Origin: Caballeronia megalochromosomata | GTDB taxonomy: Bacteria; Pseudomonadota; Gammaproteobacteria; Burkholderiales; Burkholderiaceae | Length of the DNA stretch: 56,814 nt | Direction: 5' to 3' | NCBI GenBank assembly: GCA_001580565.1 | Contig: LRBF01000051.1 | Span: forward strand, 1-56,814 | Shown: positions 37,176-45,697 of the stretch, in pieces | Layout of the letters: every line of letters begins with the position of its first letter | Position numbering within the stretch: the stretch's first letter is position 1 | Made by a program: the position numbers and the translations under genes | Notes under the pieces: model-generated | Told to the model about the DNA's origin: nothing | The model's database searches: none | The model's input: the letters and a program-made list of their open reading frames with translations, nothing else

Positions 37176-39176
37176 CTACGCGTTGCGCAGCTCGGGCACG
37201 TTCTCACTCGGGCCGTTCAGCGCGGCCTCGCCGTCCGTGTCGGTCAGACCCGCCCATGGCACGCCGTCGCTGGACTGACGGCGCGCGGCCGCCACGCACG
37301 CCTCGACCAGTTCCCGGAACGACACCGCCGCCGAGCTCGTGCGCACCAGCACTTCGCCCGGCAGCGGGCTTTCGGGGAACACCAGCCCGACGATCAGCTC
37401 GGCCGACGACGCACGCTGGTGCAGGCGCCGCAGCAGATTGCGCAGATACGGCGGCGACTCGGCGGCATCGAACGACACCACGCAAATGATCGTCACGCCC
37501 GCGAGATCGACTTCGCCGAAGCGTCCGCGCGAAAAGCGCTCGTAGCCCGCGAGGTCCGCGTACAGGCCGTGCTTGCGAAAGAGCTGCACGGCGATGGTCG
37601 CCGCGAGATCGTCCAGCTCGCTTCTCCCCGCGATGCACAGCACCGACGCCGTGTGCCCTTCCTGCTGCGCATCGAAGCGCGCGGGCGGGGTTTCGTGCGC
37701 CAGCACCGGTGCATCGTCGGGAGAATCGAGGCTCGCGGGCGGCACTTCGCGGCGCTCGACGGTCACGGCGATATCGTCCGCGTCTTCCAGTCCCTCGATG
37801 ATGTCGAGCGCGGACTCGTTGATGCGCCTCAACTGATCCGCCGTCACGACGCCGCGCAGCACATCGTTGTGGGCGTAGCGCAGACCTTGCAGCGCGACTT
37901 CGTCGTAATACGCGATCAGCGAGCGCTCCTTGAGCAGCGATTCGGCCTGCACGAGCGCTTCGTCGGGATCGTTCGCGAGCAGGCGCTGGTAGAAATTCTC
38001 GGCGGGCGTGAGCGCGGGCCGGTCGCCGAACAGCACGTCGAGAAATTCGAGGCGATCGACATGGCGCCCGAGAATCACGAGGCACAGCGTGAGCGGCGTC
38101 GAGAGCACGAGGCCGACCGGCCCCCAGATCCAGCTCCAGAAGATCGCCGCGACGATCACGGCGAACGGCGACAGCCCCGTGCTATGCCCGTACAGCAGCG
38201 GCTCGATGACCTGACCGGCGAGGATGTCGGTCACGCCGAACAGGACGATGGTCCAGACGAGCATCGCCCAGCCGGGACCGACCGCCGCCGCGAACACGAC
38301 CGCGACGATCGCCGCGATCCACGTCCCGACATACGGCACGAAGCGCAGGAGCGCGGTGGTCACGCCGAACAGCAGCGCGCCCGGCACGCCGATGATCGCC
38401 AGCCCGATCGCGATGACGATGCCCACGCCCGCGTTGATGCCGAGTTGCGCGAGGAAATAGCGCGACAGACGCCGCGCGGCCTCGTCCATCGCCGTGGTGG
38501 CGCGATGCAGATCGCGCGAACCGAAAAGCCGTATCAGGCGGTCGCGCAGATCCTCGCGCTGCAACAGGATGAACACCGCGACGACGAGCACGATGCCCGT
38601 GGTTTCCAGCGGACTGATGACGGGCGACAAGAATCGCTGCGCCAGTTCCAGCGGAGTCGGCGTGGGCTCGTGGACTTCGACGGGCATCGGCTGATCGATC
38701 GGCGATGCGGCCGGGTTGTCCTCGTTCTTCTGCTCCTGCTCGCGCGCGGGCGAAAGCCGCTTCAGCGCGCGCGATGCGCGGCCGAGAAACTCGTCTGCGC
38801 GGCCGACCGTCATGCGCTGCACGTTTTCGATCTTGCGCTCGACCGCGACCTGATACTTCGGCAGATCGCCCGCGAGCTGCGCGACCTGCGCGCCGATCAG
38901 CGCACCGACGGCGGTCAGCACCGACAGCGCGATCACCACCGCGACGATCACCGACGGCACCTGCCCGAAACGCAGGCGCCGCAGGAAGTCGACGAAGGGC
39001 GCGAGCAGAAAGCTCAGCAGAATCGCGAGGATGATCGGAATCATCACCGCGCGGCCGAAGTACAGCGCGCAAATGACGACGACGCCCGTCACCAGGGACG
39101 CCAGCGCGCGCACGCCGGGCGCTTCGGGCGGCAGGATTTTCGCGGGTGGCCGGCGCGGCCCGGGTGCTTGCGGCAT
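37176..39176 (-). CDS. AI-2E family permease with extra C-terminal domain
   Basis: This 666-residue protein has the AI-2E/TqsA-type membrane domain in its first ~400 residues, with seven to eight helices and family blocks YLAQLGINAGVGIVIAIGLAIIGVPGALLFGVTTALLRFVPYVGTW and GQVIEPLLYGHSTGLSP. Usual members have about 350 residues. Here ~270 extra residues form a soluble tail with an alpha/beta pattern (SVLCIAGRSELDDLAATIAVQLFRKHGLYADLAGYERF), like a cobalamin-binding or receiver-like fold. I chose ATG 39176 because the upstream frame is charged and unlike a permease. The transported solute is unknown; the family name reflects one E. coli member. Confidence 0.9.
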   Translation of the reverse strand: MPQAPGPRRPPAKILPPEAPGVRALASLVTGVVVICALYFGRAVMIPIILAILLSFLLAPFVDFLRRLRFGQVPSVIVAVVIALSVLTAVGALIGAQVAQLAGDLPKYQVAVERKIENVQRMTVGRADEFLGRASRALKRLSPAREQEQKNEDNPAASPIDQPMPVEVHEPTPTPLELAQRFLSPVISPLETTGIVLVVAVFILLQREDLRDRLIRLFGSRDLHRATTAMDEAARRLSRYFLAQLGINAGVGIVIAIGLAIIGVPGALLFGVTTALLRFVPYVGTWIAAIVAVVFAAAVGPGWAMLVWTIVLFGVTDILAGQVIEPLLYGHSTGLSPFAVIVAAIFWSWIWGPVGLVLSTPLTLCLVILGRHVDRLEFLDVLFGDRPALTPAENFYQRLLANDPDEALVQAESLLKERSLIAYYDEVALQGLRYAHNDVLRGVVTADQLRRINESALDIIEGLEDADDIAVTVERREVPPASLDSPDDAPVLAHETPPARFDAQQEGHTASVLCIAGRSELDDLAATIAVQLFRKHGLYADLAGYERFSRGRFGEVDLAGVTIICVVSFDAAESPPYLRNLLRRLHQRASSAELIVGLVFPESPLPGEVLVRTSSAAVSFRELVEACVAAARRQSSDGVPWAGLTDTDGEAALNGPSENVPELRNA

Positions 39177-39290
39177 GGGGAACGGCTCGCTTTTAGTGTG
39201 AAGTCGGCCGTGGGCGGCCAGCTTTGTGTGCGGGGAGCAGGGACGCTCAAGCAAGGCGCGTGCCGTCGGGACAGCGTCCGTCGCCCAAGA

Positions 39291-39308
39291 GGTGAGACTA
39301 TTCGGGAG
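39291..39308 (+). repeat. Spaced motif GGTGAG-N6-CGGGAG, copy 4
   Basis: Exact copy with N6 = ACTATT, 115 bp upstream of the minus-strand AI-2E-type permease. Confidence 0.75.
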
Positions 39309-39334
39309 CCGAATTTTACTGCATTCGTTGCAAC

Positions 39335-39352
39335 GGTGAGGAAGTACGGGAG
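39335..39352 (+). repeat. Spaced motif GGTGAG-N6-CGGGAG, copy 5
   Basis: Exact copy with N6 = GAAGTA, 44 bp after copy 4 and in the same orientation. Confidence 0.75.
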
Positions 39353-39397
39353 CGATTGAAACGATCGGCTGGATGCGTGGTACGGCGCGTGCGACAG

Positions 39398-39523
39398 TGA
39401 CGACGGCGTCAATCCATCGAAAAGGACATCATGGCAGTCGATTCACCCTGCATCAGCATCTGACGACGGCGTCAATCCATCGAGAAGGACATCATGGCAG
39501 TCGATTCACCCTGCATCAGCATC
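39398..39523 (+). repeat. 63-bp tandem duplication covering the DUF1289 gene start
   Basis: Units 39398-39460 and 39461-39523 differ at one base. Each holds the AAGGA ribosome site, the ATG and the first ten codons of the DUF1289 gene. In the first unit these codons run straight into TGA (39461), giving a ten-residue minigene at 39431-39463. Confidence 0.9.
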
Positions 39524-39676
39524 TGCAAGTTCGACGAGAAGACCGGCTTGTGCATCGGCTGCCTTCGCACGAAAGACGAATGCAAGCAGTGGAAGAAAAT
39601 GAAGGACAAGCATCGCGCGCGCATCATCGACGAAAGGCCGAGGCGTAAGGCGAAGCTCAAGAAGCACCGGAAGTAG
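39494..39676 (+). CDS. DUF1289-family protein
   Basis: This 60-residue protein has the DUF1289 pattern of four cysteines: SPCISICKFDEKTGLCIGCLRTKDE, then W, then a basic tail (RPRRKAKLKKHRK). The cysteines probably bind a metal. The function is unknown, although Fe-S-linked roles have been proposed. The start at 39494 lies in the second of two near-identical 63-bp units, so its ribosome site and first ten codons are also present upstream. Confidence 0.92.
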   Translation: MAVDSPCISICKFDEKTGLCIGCLRTKDECKQWKKMKDKHRARIIDERPRRKAKLKKHRK

Positions 39677-39778
39677 GCCTCGCGAACGAACAAACGCTGG
39701 ACTGGTTGGTGAAAGGGTGATGGCGATTTTCATCGCGCTTGCGGACTACACTGAATGAGACCTTGCAGGGAGTCCGCC

Positions 39779-40087
39779 ATGAAAGTGACCTGTGCAGCAT
39801 TCGTTTTCGCCTCGGCCTTTGCCTTTACCTCTATGTCGGCTTTCGCGCAGCTTCATCCGAGCGTCGAGACCGACATGTACGCGCCGCAGAACAGCACGAA
39901 GCTCATGCCTGACGCGCCGCTCGGCAGTCAGTATCCGACGCACGGCAACGCGCAGGCCGGCGAGCTCAATCTCAATCCGAGCGATCCGCGCGCTCAACTC
40001 GTCAACGGCCTGCCGAACAATGCCAACAGCGGCGGCTATGGCTCGCCGCTCGCGGGCAACAAGGCGAACGTGCCTGTGCCGAACTGA
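39779..40087 (+). CDS. Small secreted hypothetical protein
   Basis: This 102-residue protein has a clear signal peptide (cleavage after SAFAQ, about residue 24). The mature part is Asn/Pro/Gly-rich and probably unstructured (SQYPTHGNAQAGELNLNPSDPRAQLVNGLPNNANSGG). I chose ATG 39779 because AGGGAG lies about 8 nt upstream and it begins the signal peptide. I do not recognise a domain. It stands alone and may be exported to the periplasm. Confidence 0.72.
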   Translation: MKVTCAAFVFASAFAFTSMSAFAQLHPSVETDMYAPQNSTKLMPDAPLGSQYPTHGNAQAGELNLNPSDPRAQLVNGLPNNANSGGYGSPLAGNKANVPVPN

Positions 40088-40127
40088 GGGCAGAGTCTGT
40101 CCGCAACCCGATTTCGGTAAGTACCGC

Positions 40128-40156
40128 ATCACTGTTCTCGTTTCGAGAACAGTGAT
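40128..40156. other. 13-bp perfect inverted repeat
   Basis: ATCACTGTTCTCG and its reverse complement are separated by TTT. It lies 40 bp after the preceding stop and 98 bp before the GST gene. It could be a regulator-binding site or a terminator, but only TT follows the stem. Confidence 0.6.
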
Positions 40157-40254
40157 TTGAATTTGCCTGCTATTCAACTTCTTCGCGCGCATAGCCATAC
40201 TGGGTTCACAGGACGGGACTTCTCCCGGCCGCCAACCGAACCAGGGAACTCGCC

Positions 40255-40875
40255 GTGAAGATTTACTTCCATCCGCTATCCGGTCATTCGCATCGCGCGC
40301 GTCTCTTTCTGAATCTGCTCGGGATCCAGCACGAAGAAGCATTCGTCGATCTCGCGGCCGCCGCGCACAAGACGCCTGAATACCTGAAGCTGAACCGCTT
40401 CGGCCAGATTCCGGTGCTGGTCGACGGCGATACCGTCATCGCCGATTCGAATGCGATCCTCGTCTATCTCGCGAAGAAAGCGGGCGACACGAAGTGGCTG
40501 CCCGACACGCCCGCGCAAGCCGCCGCCGTGCAGCGCTGGCTCTCGGTCGCGGCCGGCCAGATCGCGTTCGGCCCCGCCGCCGCGCGTCTCATCACCGTGT
40601 TCGGCGCGAAATTCGATGCGGAAGAAGTCATCGCCCGCGCGCATGGCGTGCTGAAAGTGATCGATTCGGAACTGGCGAATCGCGAATGGATCGCGGATAT
40701 CGGCAGCACGCATCCGACCATCGCGGATGTCGCGCTCTACAGCTACATCGCGAGCGCGCCCGAAGGCAATGTCGACACTTCCGCCTACGCGAACGTGAAC
40801 GCGTGGCTCGCGCGCGTCGAGGCGCTGCCCGGCTTCCTTCCGTTTCAAAAGACAGCCGCGGGTCTCGCGGCGTAA
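40255..40875 (+). CDS. Glutathione S-transferase
   Basis: This 206-residue cytosolic GST has the N-terminal thioredoxin-like domain ([24 protein letters not shown], then [27 protein letters not shown] with the cis-Pro and the glutathione-binding Asp-Ser pair). An all-helical C-terminal domain includes [13 protein letters not shown]. The start is GTG at 40255. It is 52 bp ahead of the PNPOx/ferredoxin-reductase fusion and runs the same way, so the two may form an operon, perhaps under the LysR gene that follows. Confidence 0.95.
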   Translation: MKIYFHPLSGHSHRARLFLNLLGIQHEEAFVDLAAAAHKTPEYLKLNRFGQIPVLVDGDTVIADSNAILVYLAKKAGDTKWLPDTPAQAAAVQRWLSVAAGQIAFGPAAARLITVFGAKFDAEEVIARAHGVLKVIDSELANREWIADIGSTHPTIADVALYSYIASAPEGNVDTSAYANVNAWLARVEALPGFLPFQKTAAGLAA

Positions 40876-40927
40876 AGTAAGCGCGGCGGCTTCCGCCGCC
40901 GCGCCCGAATCGAAGAGGCATACGATC

Positions 40928-43015
40928 ATGTCCACTTCCGCGCTCGCCGATGTTCCATCGGTCGCCACGCCCTCGCCGTGGCATCCCGGCGAAATCGCCA
41001 TTCAGAAGGCCTTCGGTGTCGACCAGCGCATGGACGGCGTCGGGCGGCGCGTCGTGCGCGATCACATGCCGGATCAGCATCGCCAGTTCTTCGCGCAACT
41101 GCCGTTCGTGGTGGCGGGCGCGGTCGACGAGCACGGCGATCCGTGGGCGACGCTGCTCGCCGGGCATCCCGGCTTCATGCGCGCGCCCGACGCGAAAACC
41201 CTGTCGATGAGCCGCGCGCGCGATCCGCTCGATCCCGCCGACGCCGGCATGAACGATGGCGCGTCGATCGGCCTGCTCGGCATCGAGTTGCACACGCGCC
41301 GCCGCAACCGCATGAACGGCGTGATCCGTCGCGATGGCGCGAACATGGCATTCGAGGTGGCCGTCGAGCAAAGCTTCGGCAACTGCCCGCAGTACATCCA
41401 GTTGCGCGATTTTGAATTCGTGCGCGATCCGGCCGTGCCGTCGCCCATGCAACCGGTCCTGCTCGACGCCCTTTCGCCGCGCGCCACGGCGATGATCACG
41501 GGCGCGGACACGTTTTTCGTCGCGTCGTATTTCGATCGGGAAGACGGGCATCGGCAAGTGGACGTGTCGCATCGCGGCGGCAAGCCGGGCTTCGTGCGCC
41601 TTTCGGACGACGGCGCGCTCACCATCCCGGATTTCGCGGGCAACCTCTTCTTCAACACGCTCGGCAACATTCTCGTGAACGGCCGTGCGGGGCTCGTGTT
41701 CGCCGACTTCGAAAGCGGCGACGTGCTACAGCTCGCGGGCGAAGCGCAAGTGCTGCTCGATTCGCCCGAAACCGCCGCATTCCAGGGCGCGGAACGGCTG
41801 TGGCGTTTCACGCCGCGCCGCATCGTGTATCGCGCGGGCGCGCTGCCGTTGCGGTGGAAGGCGCAGCGCGAGGGCGCGTCGCCCAATTCGCTGATGACCG
41901 GCGACTGGGCGCAAGTGGCCGAGCGCCTCAAGGCGGCCGCGCTCGCCAACGTGTGGCGCACGTTCCGCGTGAGCAAGATCGTCGATGAGAGCGATACGAT
42001 CCGCTCCTTCCATCTCGAACCGGCCGACGGCGCGGGCATCGTGCCGCACAAGGCCGGCCAGCATCTGCCGATTCGCGTCACGCCGCCGGGCGATGCGAAG
42101 CCGCTGATTCGCACGTACACGCTTTCGGTCGCGCCATCGGACGGCGTGTATCGCATCAGCGTGAAGCGCGACGGACGCGTATCCACGCATCTGCACGAGA
42201 CGTTGAAGGTCGGCGGCATCATCGAAGCGCGCGCGCCCGCCGGCGATTTCACGATCGATCCGTTCGAGCACCGTCCGGCGGTGCTGATGGCGGCGGGCGT
42301 CGGCATTACGCCGATGCTCGCGATGCTGAGGCACATCGTCTACGAAGGCCTGCGCAAGCGGCGCGTGCGTCCGGTGTGGATGATCGTGTCGGCGCATTCG
42401 CTCGCGAACCGCGCGTTCGCACGGGAAATCGATGCGCTCGCGCAAAGCGCGGGCGGCGCGGTGAACGTGATCCGCGTGCTGAGCGACACGAACGGCGCGC
42501 AGTTCGAGCGCGACTACGACGTCTCGGGGCGCATCGACCTCGACCTGCTGACGAGCCGCCTGCCCTTCAACGACTACGACTTCTATATGTGCGGTCCGGG
42601 CGCGTTCATGCAGACGATCTACGACGGCCTGCGCGGGCTCAATGTCTCCGATACGCGCATTCACGCAGAAGCGTTCGGTCCTTCGGCGCTCAAGCGCACA
42701 GCGGATCGCGGCGCGGACGTGAAACCGATGGTTCCTGCCGCAATCGAGCCGGTGAAGATCGAATTCCTGAAGTCGGGCACGAGCGCGCAGTGGAAACCCG
42801 GCGGCGGGACCTTGCTGGAACTCGCGGAAGCGAGCGGTCTTTCGCCGGAATTCAATTGCCGCGGTGGCACCTGCGGCACGTGCCGCACGCGTATCGTGCA
42901 CGGCGCGGTGTCGTATGAAAGCGAACCGGCGTTCCACGTCGGCGATGATGAGGCGCTGATCTGCTGCGCGGTACCGGCGGCGGATGAGAGCGGCAAGCTG
43001 GAACTGGAGCTTTGA
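40928..43015 (+). CDS. Fused PNPOx-like / ferredoxin reductase / 2Fe-2S ferredoxin protein
   Basis: This 695-residue fusion has an N-terminal pyridoxamine-phosphate-oxidase-like split-barrel domain (about 45-310) that should bind FMN. A ferredoxin-reductase unit with FAD-binding (IRTYTLSVAP) and NAD-binding (VLMAAGVGITPMLAMLRHIV) motifs follows (about 340-590). It ends in a plant-type 2Fe-2S ferredoxin domain with cysteines C644, C649 and C652 (FNCRGGTCGTC) and a fourth in LICC. It could carry electrons from NAD(P)H to a substrate at the flavin barrel. Such proteins occur beside LysR genes in proteobacteria. The substrate is unknown. Confidence 0.92.
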   Translation: MSTSALADVPSVATPSPWHPGEIAIQKAFGVDQRMDGVGRRVVRDHMPDQHRQFFAQLPFVVAGAVDEHGDPWATLLAGHPGFMRAPDAKTLSMSRARDPLDPADAGMNDGASIGLLGIELHTRRRNRMNGVIRRDGANMAFEVAVEQSFGNCPQYIQLRDFEFVRDPAVPSPMQPVLLDALSPRATAMITGADTFFVASYFDREDGHRQVDVSHRGGKPGFVRLSDDGALTIPDFAGNLFFNTLGNILVNGRAGLVFADFESGDVLQLAGEAQVLLDSPETAAFQGAERLWRFTPRRIVYRAGALPLRWKAQREGASPNSLMTGDWAQVAERLKAAALANVWRTFRVSKIVDESDTIRSFHLEPADGAGIVPHKAGQHLPIRVTPPGDAKPLIRTYTLSVAPSDGVYRISVKRDGRVSTHLHETLKVGGIIEARAPAGDFTIDPFEHRPAVLMAAGVGITPMLAMLRHIVYEGLRKRRVRPVWMIVSAHSLANRAFAREIDALAQSAGGAVNVIRVLSDTNGAQFERDYDVSGRIDLDLLTSRLPFNDYDFYMCGPGAFMQTIYDGLRGLNVSDTRIHAEAFGPSALKRTADRGADVKPMVPAAIEPVKIEFLKSGTSAQWKPGGGTLLELAEASGLSPEFNCRGGTCGTCRTRIVHGAVSYESEPAFHVGDDEALICCAVPAADESGKLELEL

Positions 43016-43106
43016 TCGCGTTGTGAAGCGGTCGTGGATTGTGCCCCGCGCACATATCCCCGAGAATGCACGGCATCCTTCAAGCCAGCGTGGCTCGTGC
43101 TTTCCA

Positions 43107-44006
43107 ATGGACCGTTTACAGGCAATGACGACCTTCGTCACGGTGGTCGAGACCGGTGGCTTCGCCTCGGCCGCGCGCAAGCTCGACGTCTCGCCCTCGG
43201 TCGTGAGCCGCGTAGTGACGGAGCTCGAAGAGCATCTCGGCGTGCGCCTGCTCACGCGCACGACGCGCGTCGTGCGTCTCACCGACGCCGGCAGCGGCTA
43301 TTTCGAGGATTGCCGGCGCATCCTCGGCGAAATCGATACCGCCGAACTCTCCGCGACCGGCACGCACTCGTCGCCGCGCGGCCTGCTCTCGATCACCGCG
43401 CCGGTGATGTTCGGCCGGCTGCACGTCACGCCGGTCGTGCTCGACTATCTGCGCCGTTATCCCGAAGCCGATGCAAGCTGCTGGTTCGTCGACCGTGTGG
43501 TGAATCTCGTCGATGAGGGCATCGACGTGGCGGTGCGCATCGCGCAACTGCCGGATTCGTCGCTGCAGGCGATCAGCGTCGGGCGCGTGCGGCGCGTGCT
43601 GTGCGCATCGCCCGCTTATCTGGAGGCGCACGGCACGCCGCGCCATCCCGACGACCTCGCGGAACATGTGATCATCGCGTCGACGGGCTCGTCCTCGCCG
43701 CCGGAATGGCGTCTGCACGACGGCGAACGGCAGTTTCTCGTGCGCGCTCATCCGCGTCTCACGACGACCACCAACGACGCCGCGATTGCCGCCGCGCTCG
43801 CGGATTTCGGCATCGCGCGGCTTCTGTCGTATCAGGTCGCGCAGCATGTGAGCGAAGGGCGTCTCGTGATCGTGCTGCCCGAATTCGAGCCGCCACCCTT
43901 GCCGATCCATCTCGTGCATCGCGAGGGACGCCACGTCACGCAAAAGGTGCGCGCATTCCTCGATCTCGCCGTGACCACGCTGCGCGCGGACGATTCGTTG
44001 CGCTGA
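43107..44006 (+). CDS. LysR-family transcriptional regulator
   Basis: This 299-residue regulator has an N-terminal winged helix-turn-helix (MDRLQAMTTFVTVVETGGFASAARKLDVSPSVVSRVVTELEEHLG) and a LysR effector domain of the CrgA/DntR-like group. I chose ATG 43107 because the upstream frame to 42984 overlaps the preceding gene and is unlike LysR proteins. It follows the PNPOx fusion by 91 bp in the same direction, so it probably regulates the gst-oxidoreductase unit. The inverted repeat at 40128-40156 could be its target. Confidence 0.93.
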   Translation: MDRLQAMTTFVTVVETGGFASAARKLDVSPSVVSRVVTELEEHLGVRLLTRTTRVVRLTDAGSGYFEDCRRILGEIDTAELSATGTHSSPRGLLSITAPVMFGRLHVTPVVLDYLRRYPEADASCWFVDRVVNLVDEGIDVAVRIAQLPDSSLQAISVGRVRRVLCASPAYLEAHGTPRHPDDLAEHVIIASTGSSSPPEWRLHDGERQFLVRAHPRLTTTTNDAAIAAALADFGIARLLSYQVAQHVSEGRLVIVLPEFEPPPLPIHLVHREGRHVTQKVRAFLDLAVTTLRADDSLR

Positions 44007-44181
44007 ATCGCGCTAAACATACGCGCCGCGCGTGACATTTCGTGCATCGGATGGCGAATCGAACGGCCGTTAGCACGACTGCCGTGCAAAATGCCGGCAA
44101 AACATGCAACATAGCTGTCTCGAACGATCGCACCGATCGCCGCGCTTTCGGCTCTCCTGAACCTTTACCGGCTCACGCACC

Positions 44182-45657
44182 ATGACGAATTCAACTTCTC
44201 CCTCGAACGAACGCCCGCTCGACATGATCATCTTCGGCGGCGGCGGAGACCTGGCGGCGCGCAAGCTGCTGCCGGCGCTCTACATGGCGCACATGCACTG
44301 CAACCTGCCCGCCGAGACACGCATTCTCGCGATCGGCCGCAAGGACTGGGCGCGCGAGGACTACCTCAAGAATTTCATGGAAGAACAGGCGCGCCCGTTC
44401 ATCGACGCGAAGGCGTTCGATGCGCAGTCGTGGGACAAATTCCTCGCGCTCTTCGACTACGTGCGCATCGACGTGGAGAATCCCGGCGACTTCCAGCGTC
44501 TCGCGCAGGCCGTGCGCCCCGGCTCGCAGCGCGTGCTTTATCTGTCGACGTCGCCCGAACTCTTCGTGACCATCTGCGAAAACCTCGACAACGCCGGCAT
44601 TCTCGATGACCACGCGCGCGTCGTGCTGGAAAAGCCGCTCGGCCACGATCTCGCCTCCGCGCGCGCGATCAACGACGCCGTCGGCAAGCATTTCAAGGAA
44701 GAGCAGATTTATCGCATCGACCATTATCTCGGCAAGGAAACCGTGCAGAACCTGATGGTGCTGCGCTTCGGCAATGCGATCTTCGGGCCGCTGTGGCAGG
44801 CGCCGTATATCAAGAGCGTGCAGATCACGGTGTCGGAGACGGTCGGTGTCGGCAGCCGCGCGGGCTTCTACGATCACACCGGCGCGTTGCGCGACATGGT
44901 GCAGAACCACTTGCTGCAACTGCTGTGCATCGTCGCGATGGAACCGCCCGTATCGCTCGATCCGGACGCCGTGCGCGACGAAAAGCTGAAGGTGCTGAAA
45001 TCGCTGCGGCCGATGACCGTCGCCGATACCGCGCGCGACACCGTGCGCGGCCAGTACACGGCGGGCGCGGTGGGCGGAGAGGCGGTGAAGGGTTATCTCG
45101 AAGAACCGAACGTGCCGGCCGACAGTCGCGCGGAAACGTTCGTCGCATTGCGCGCGCATATCAACAACTGGCGCTGGGCGAATGTGCCGTTCTTCCTGCG
45201 CACCGGCAAGCGCATGCAGAATCGCCGCTCGGAGATCGTCATCGATTTCGCGGATCTGCCGTTCTCGATCATCCCGGATGGCCCGCGTCACTACGGCAAC
45301 CGGCTGACGATCACGCTGCAGCCGGAAGAGTCGATCCAGTTGCAGATGCTGGCGAAGGAGCCGGGCAGCGGCATGCACATGCAGCCGGTCACGCTCAATC
45401 TCGATCTGCAGCAGGCCATGACGCAGCGGCGCGCGGAGGCCTACGAGCGCTTGCTGATCGACGTGATTCGCGGCAGGCTCACGCACTTCATGCGGCGCGA
45501 CGAACTCGAAGCGGCATGGACGTGGGTCGAGCCGATTCTCAGTGGCTGGAAGGAACTGGGCGATCGCCCGCGCGGATACACCGCGGGGACGTTCGGACCG
45601 GCGGCGTCGAGCGCGCTGATGGCGCGGGAAAATCAGGCTTGGGCTGAAGAGGCTTAA
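44182..45657 (+). CDS. zwf: Glucose-6-phosphate 1-dehydrogenase
   Basis: Zwf oxidises glucose-6-phosphate to 6-phosphogluconolactone and makes NADPH, the entry to the Entner-Doudoroff and pentose phosphate routes. The 491-residue protein has normal length, the nucleotide-binding GGGGDLAARKL motif near the N-terminus, and the active-site block YRIDHYLGKETVQNL. It also has VPFFLRTGKRM. It is single here, without pgl or edd beside it. Some Burkholderiaceae carry more than one zwf. The ATG follows directly after GGCTCACGCACC, a weak ribosome site. Confidence 0.97.
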   Translation: MTNSTSPSNERPLDMIIFGGGGDLAARKLLPALYMAHMHCNLPAETRILAIGRKDWAREDYLKNFMEEQARPFIDAKAFDAQSWDKFLALFDYVRIDVENPGDFQRLAQAVRPGSQRVLYLSTSPELFVTICENLDNAGILDDHARVVLEKPLGHDLASARAINDAVGKHFKEEQIYRIDHYLGKETVQNLMVLRFGNAIFGPLWQAPYIKSVQITVSETVGVGSRAGFYDHTGALRDMVQNHLLQLLCIVAMEPPVSLDPDAVRDEKLKVLKSLRPMTVADTARDTVRGQYTAGAVGGEAVKGYLEEPNVPADSRAETFVALRAHINNWRWANVPFFLRTGKRMQNRRSEIVIDFADLPFSIIPDGPRHYGNRLTITLQPEESIQLQMLAKEPGSGMHMQPVTLNLDLQQAMTQRRAEAYERLLIDVIRGRLTHFMRRDELEAAWTWVEPILSGWKELGDRPRGYTAGTFGPAASSALMARENQAWAEEA

Positions 45658-45664
45658 GTCATCG

Positions 45665-45697
45665 CGCGATGCGGTGACCTTCGTTCACCGCATCGCG
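45665..45697. terminator. Hairpin between convergent zwf and FUSC genes
   Basis: CGCGATGCGGTGA and TCACCGCATCGCG form a 13-bp perfect stem with a 7-nt loop. The right arm includes the last codons of the FUSC gene. No T-tract follows, so the terminator role is likely but not certain. Confidence 0.6.

Larger units (their letters stand above)
39177..39493. other. Divergent intergenic region with two spaced motifs and a 63-bp duplication
   Basis: This 317-bp gap between the AI-2E-type permease and the DUF1289 gene holds two exact GGTGAG-N6-CGGGAG motifs and a tandem 63-bp repeat. No full gene is present. Confidence 0.7.

Noticed and set aside
39373..39648. 91-residue ORF with an internal repeat of 21 residues
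   Set aside because: The repeat is the 63-bp DNA duplication read in the wrong frame. The DUF1289 frame is the real one.
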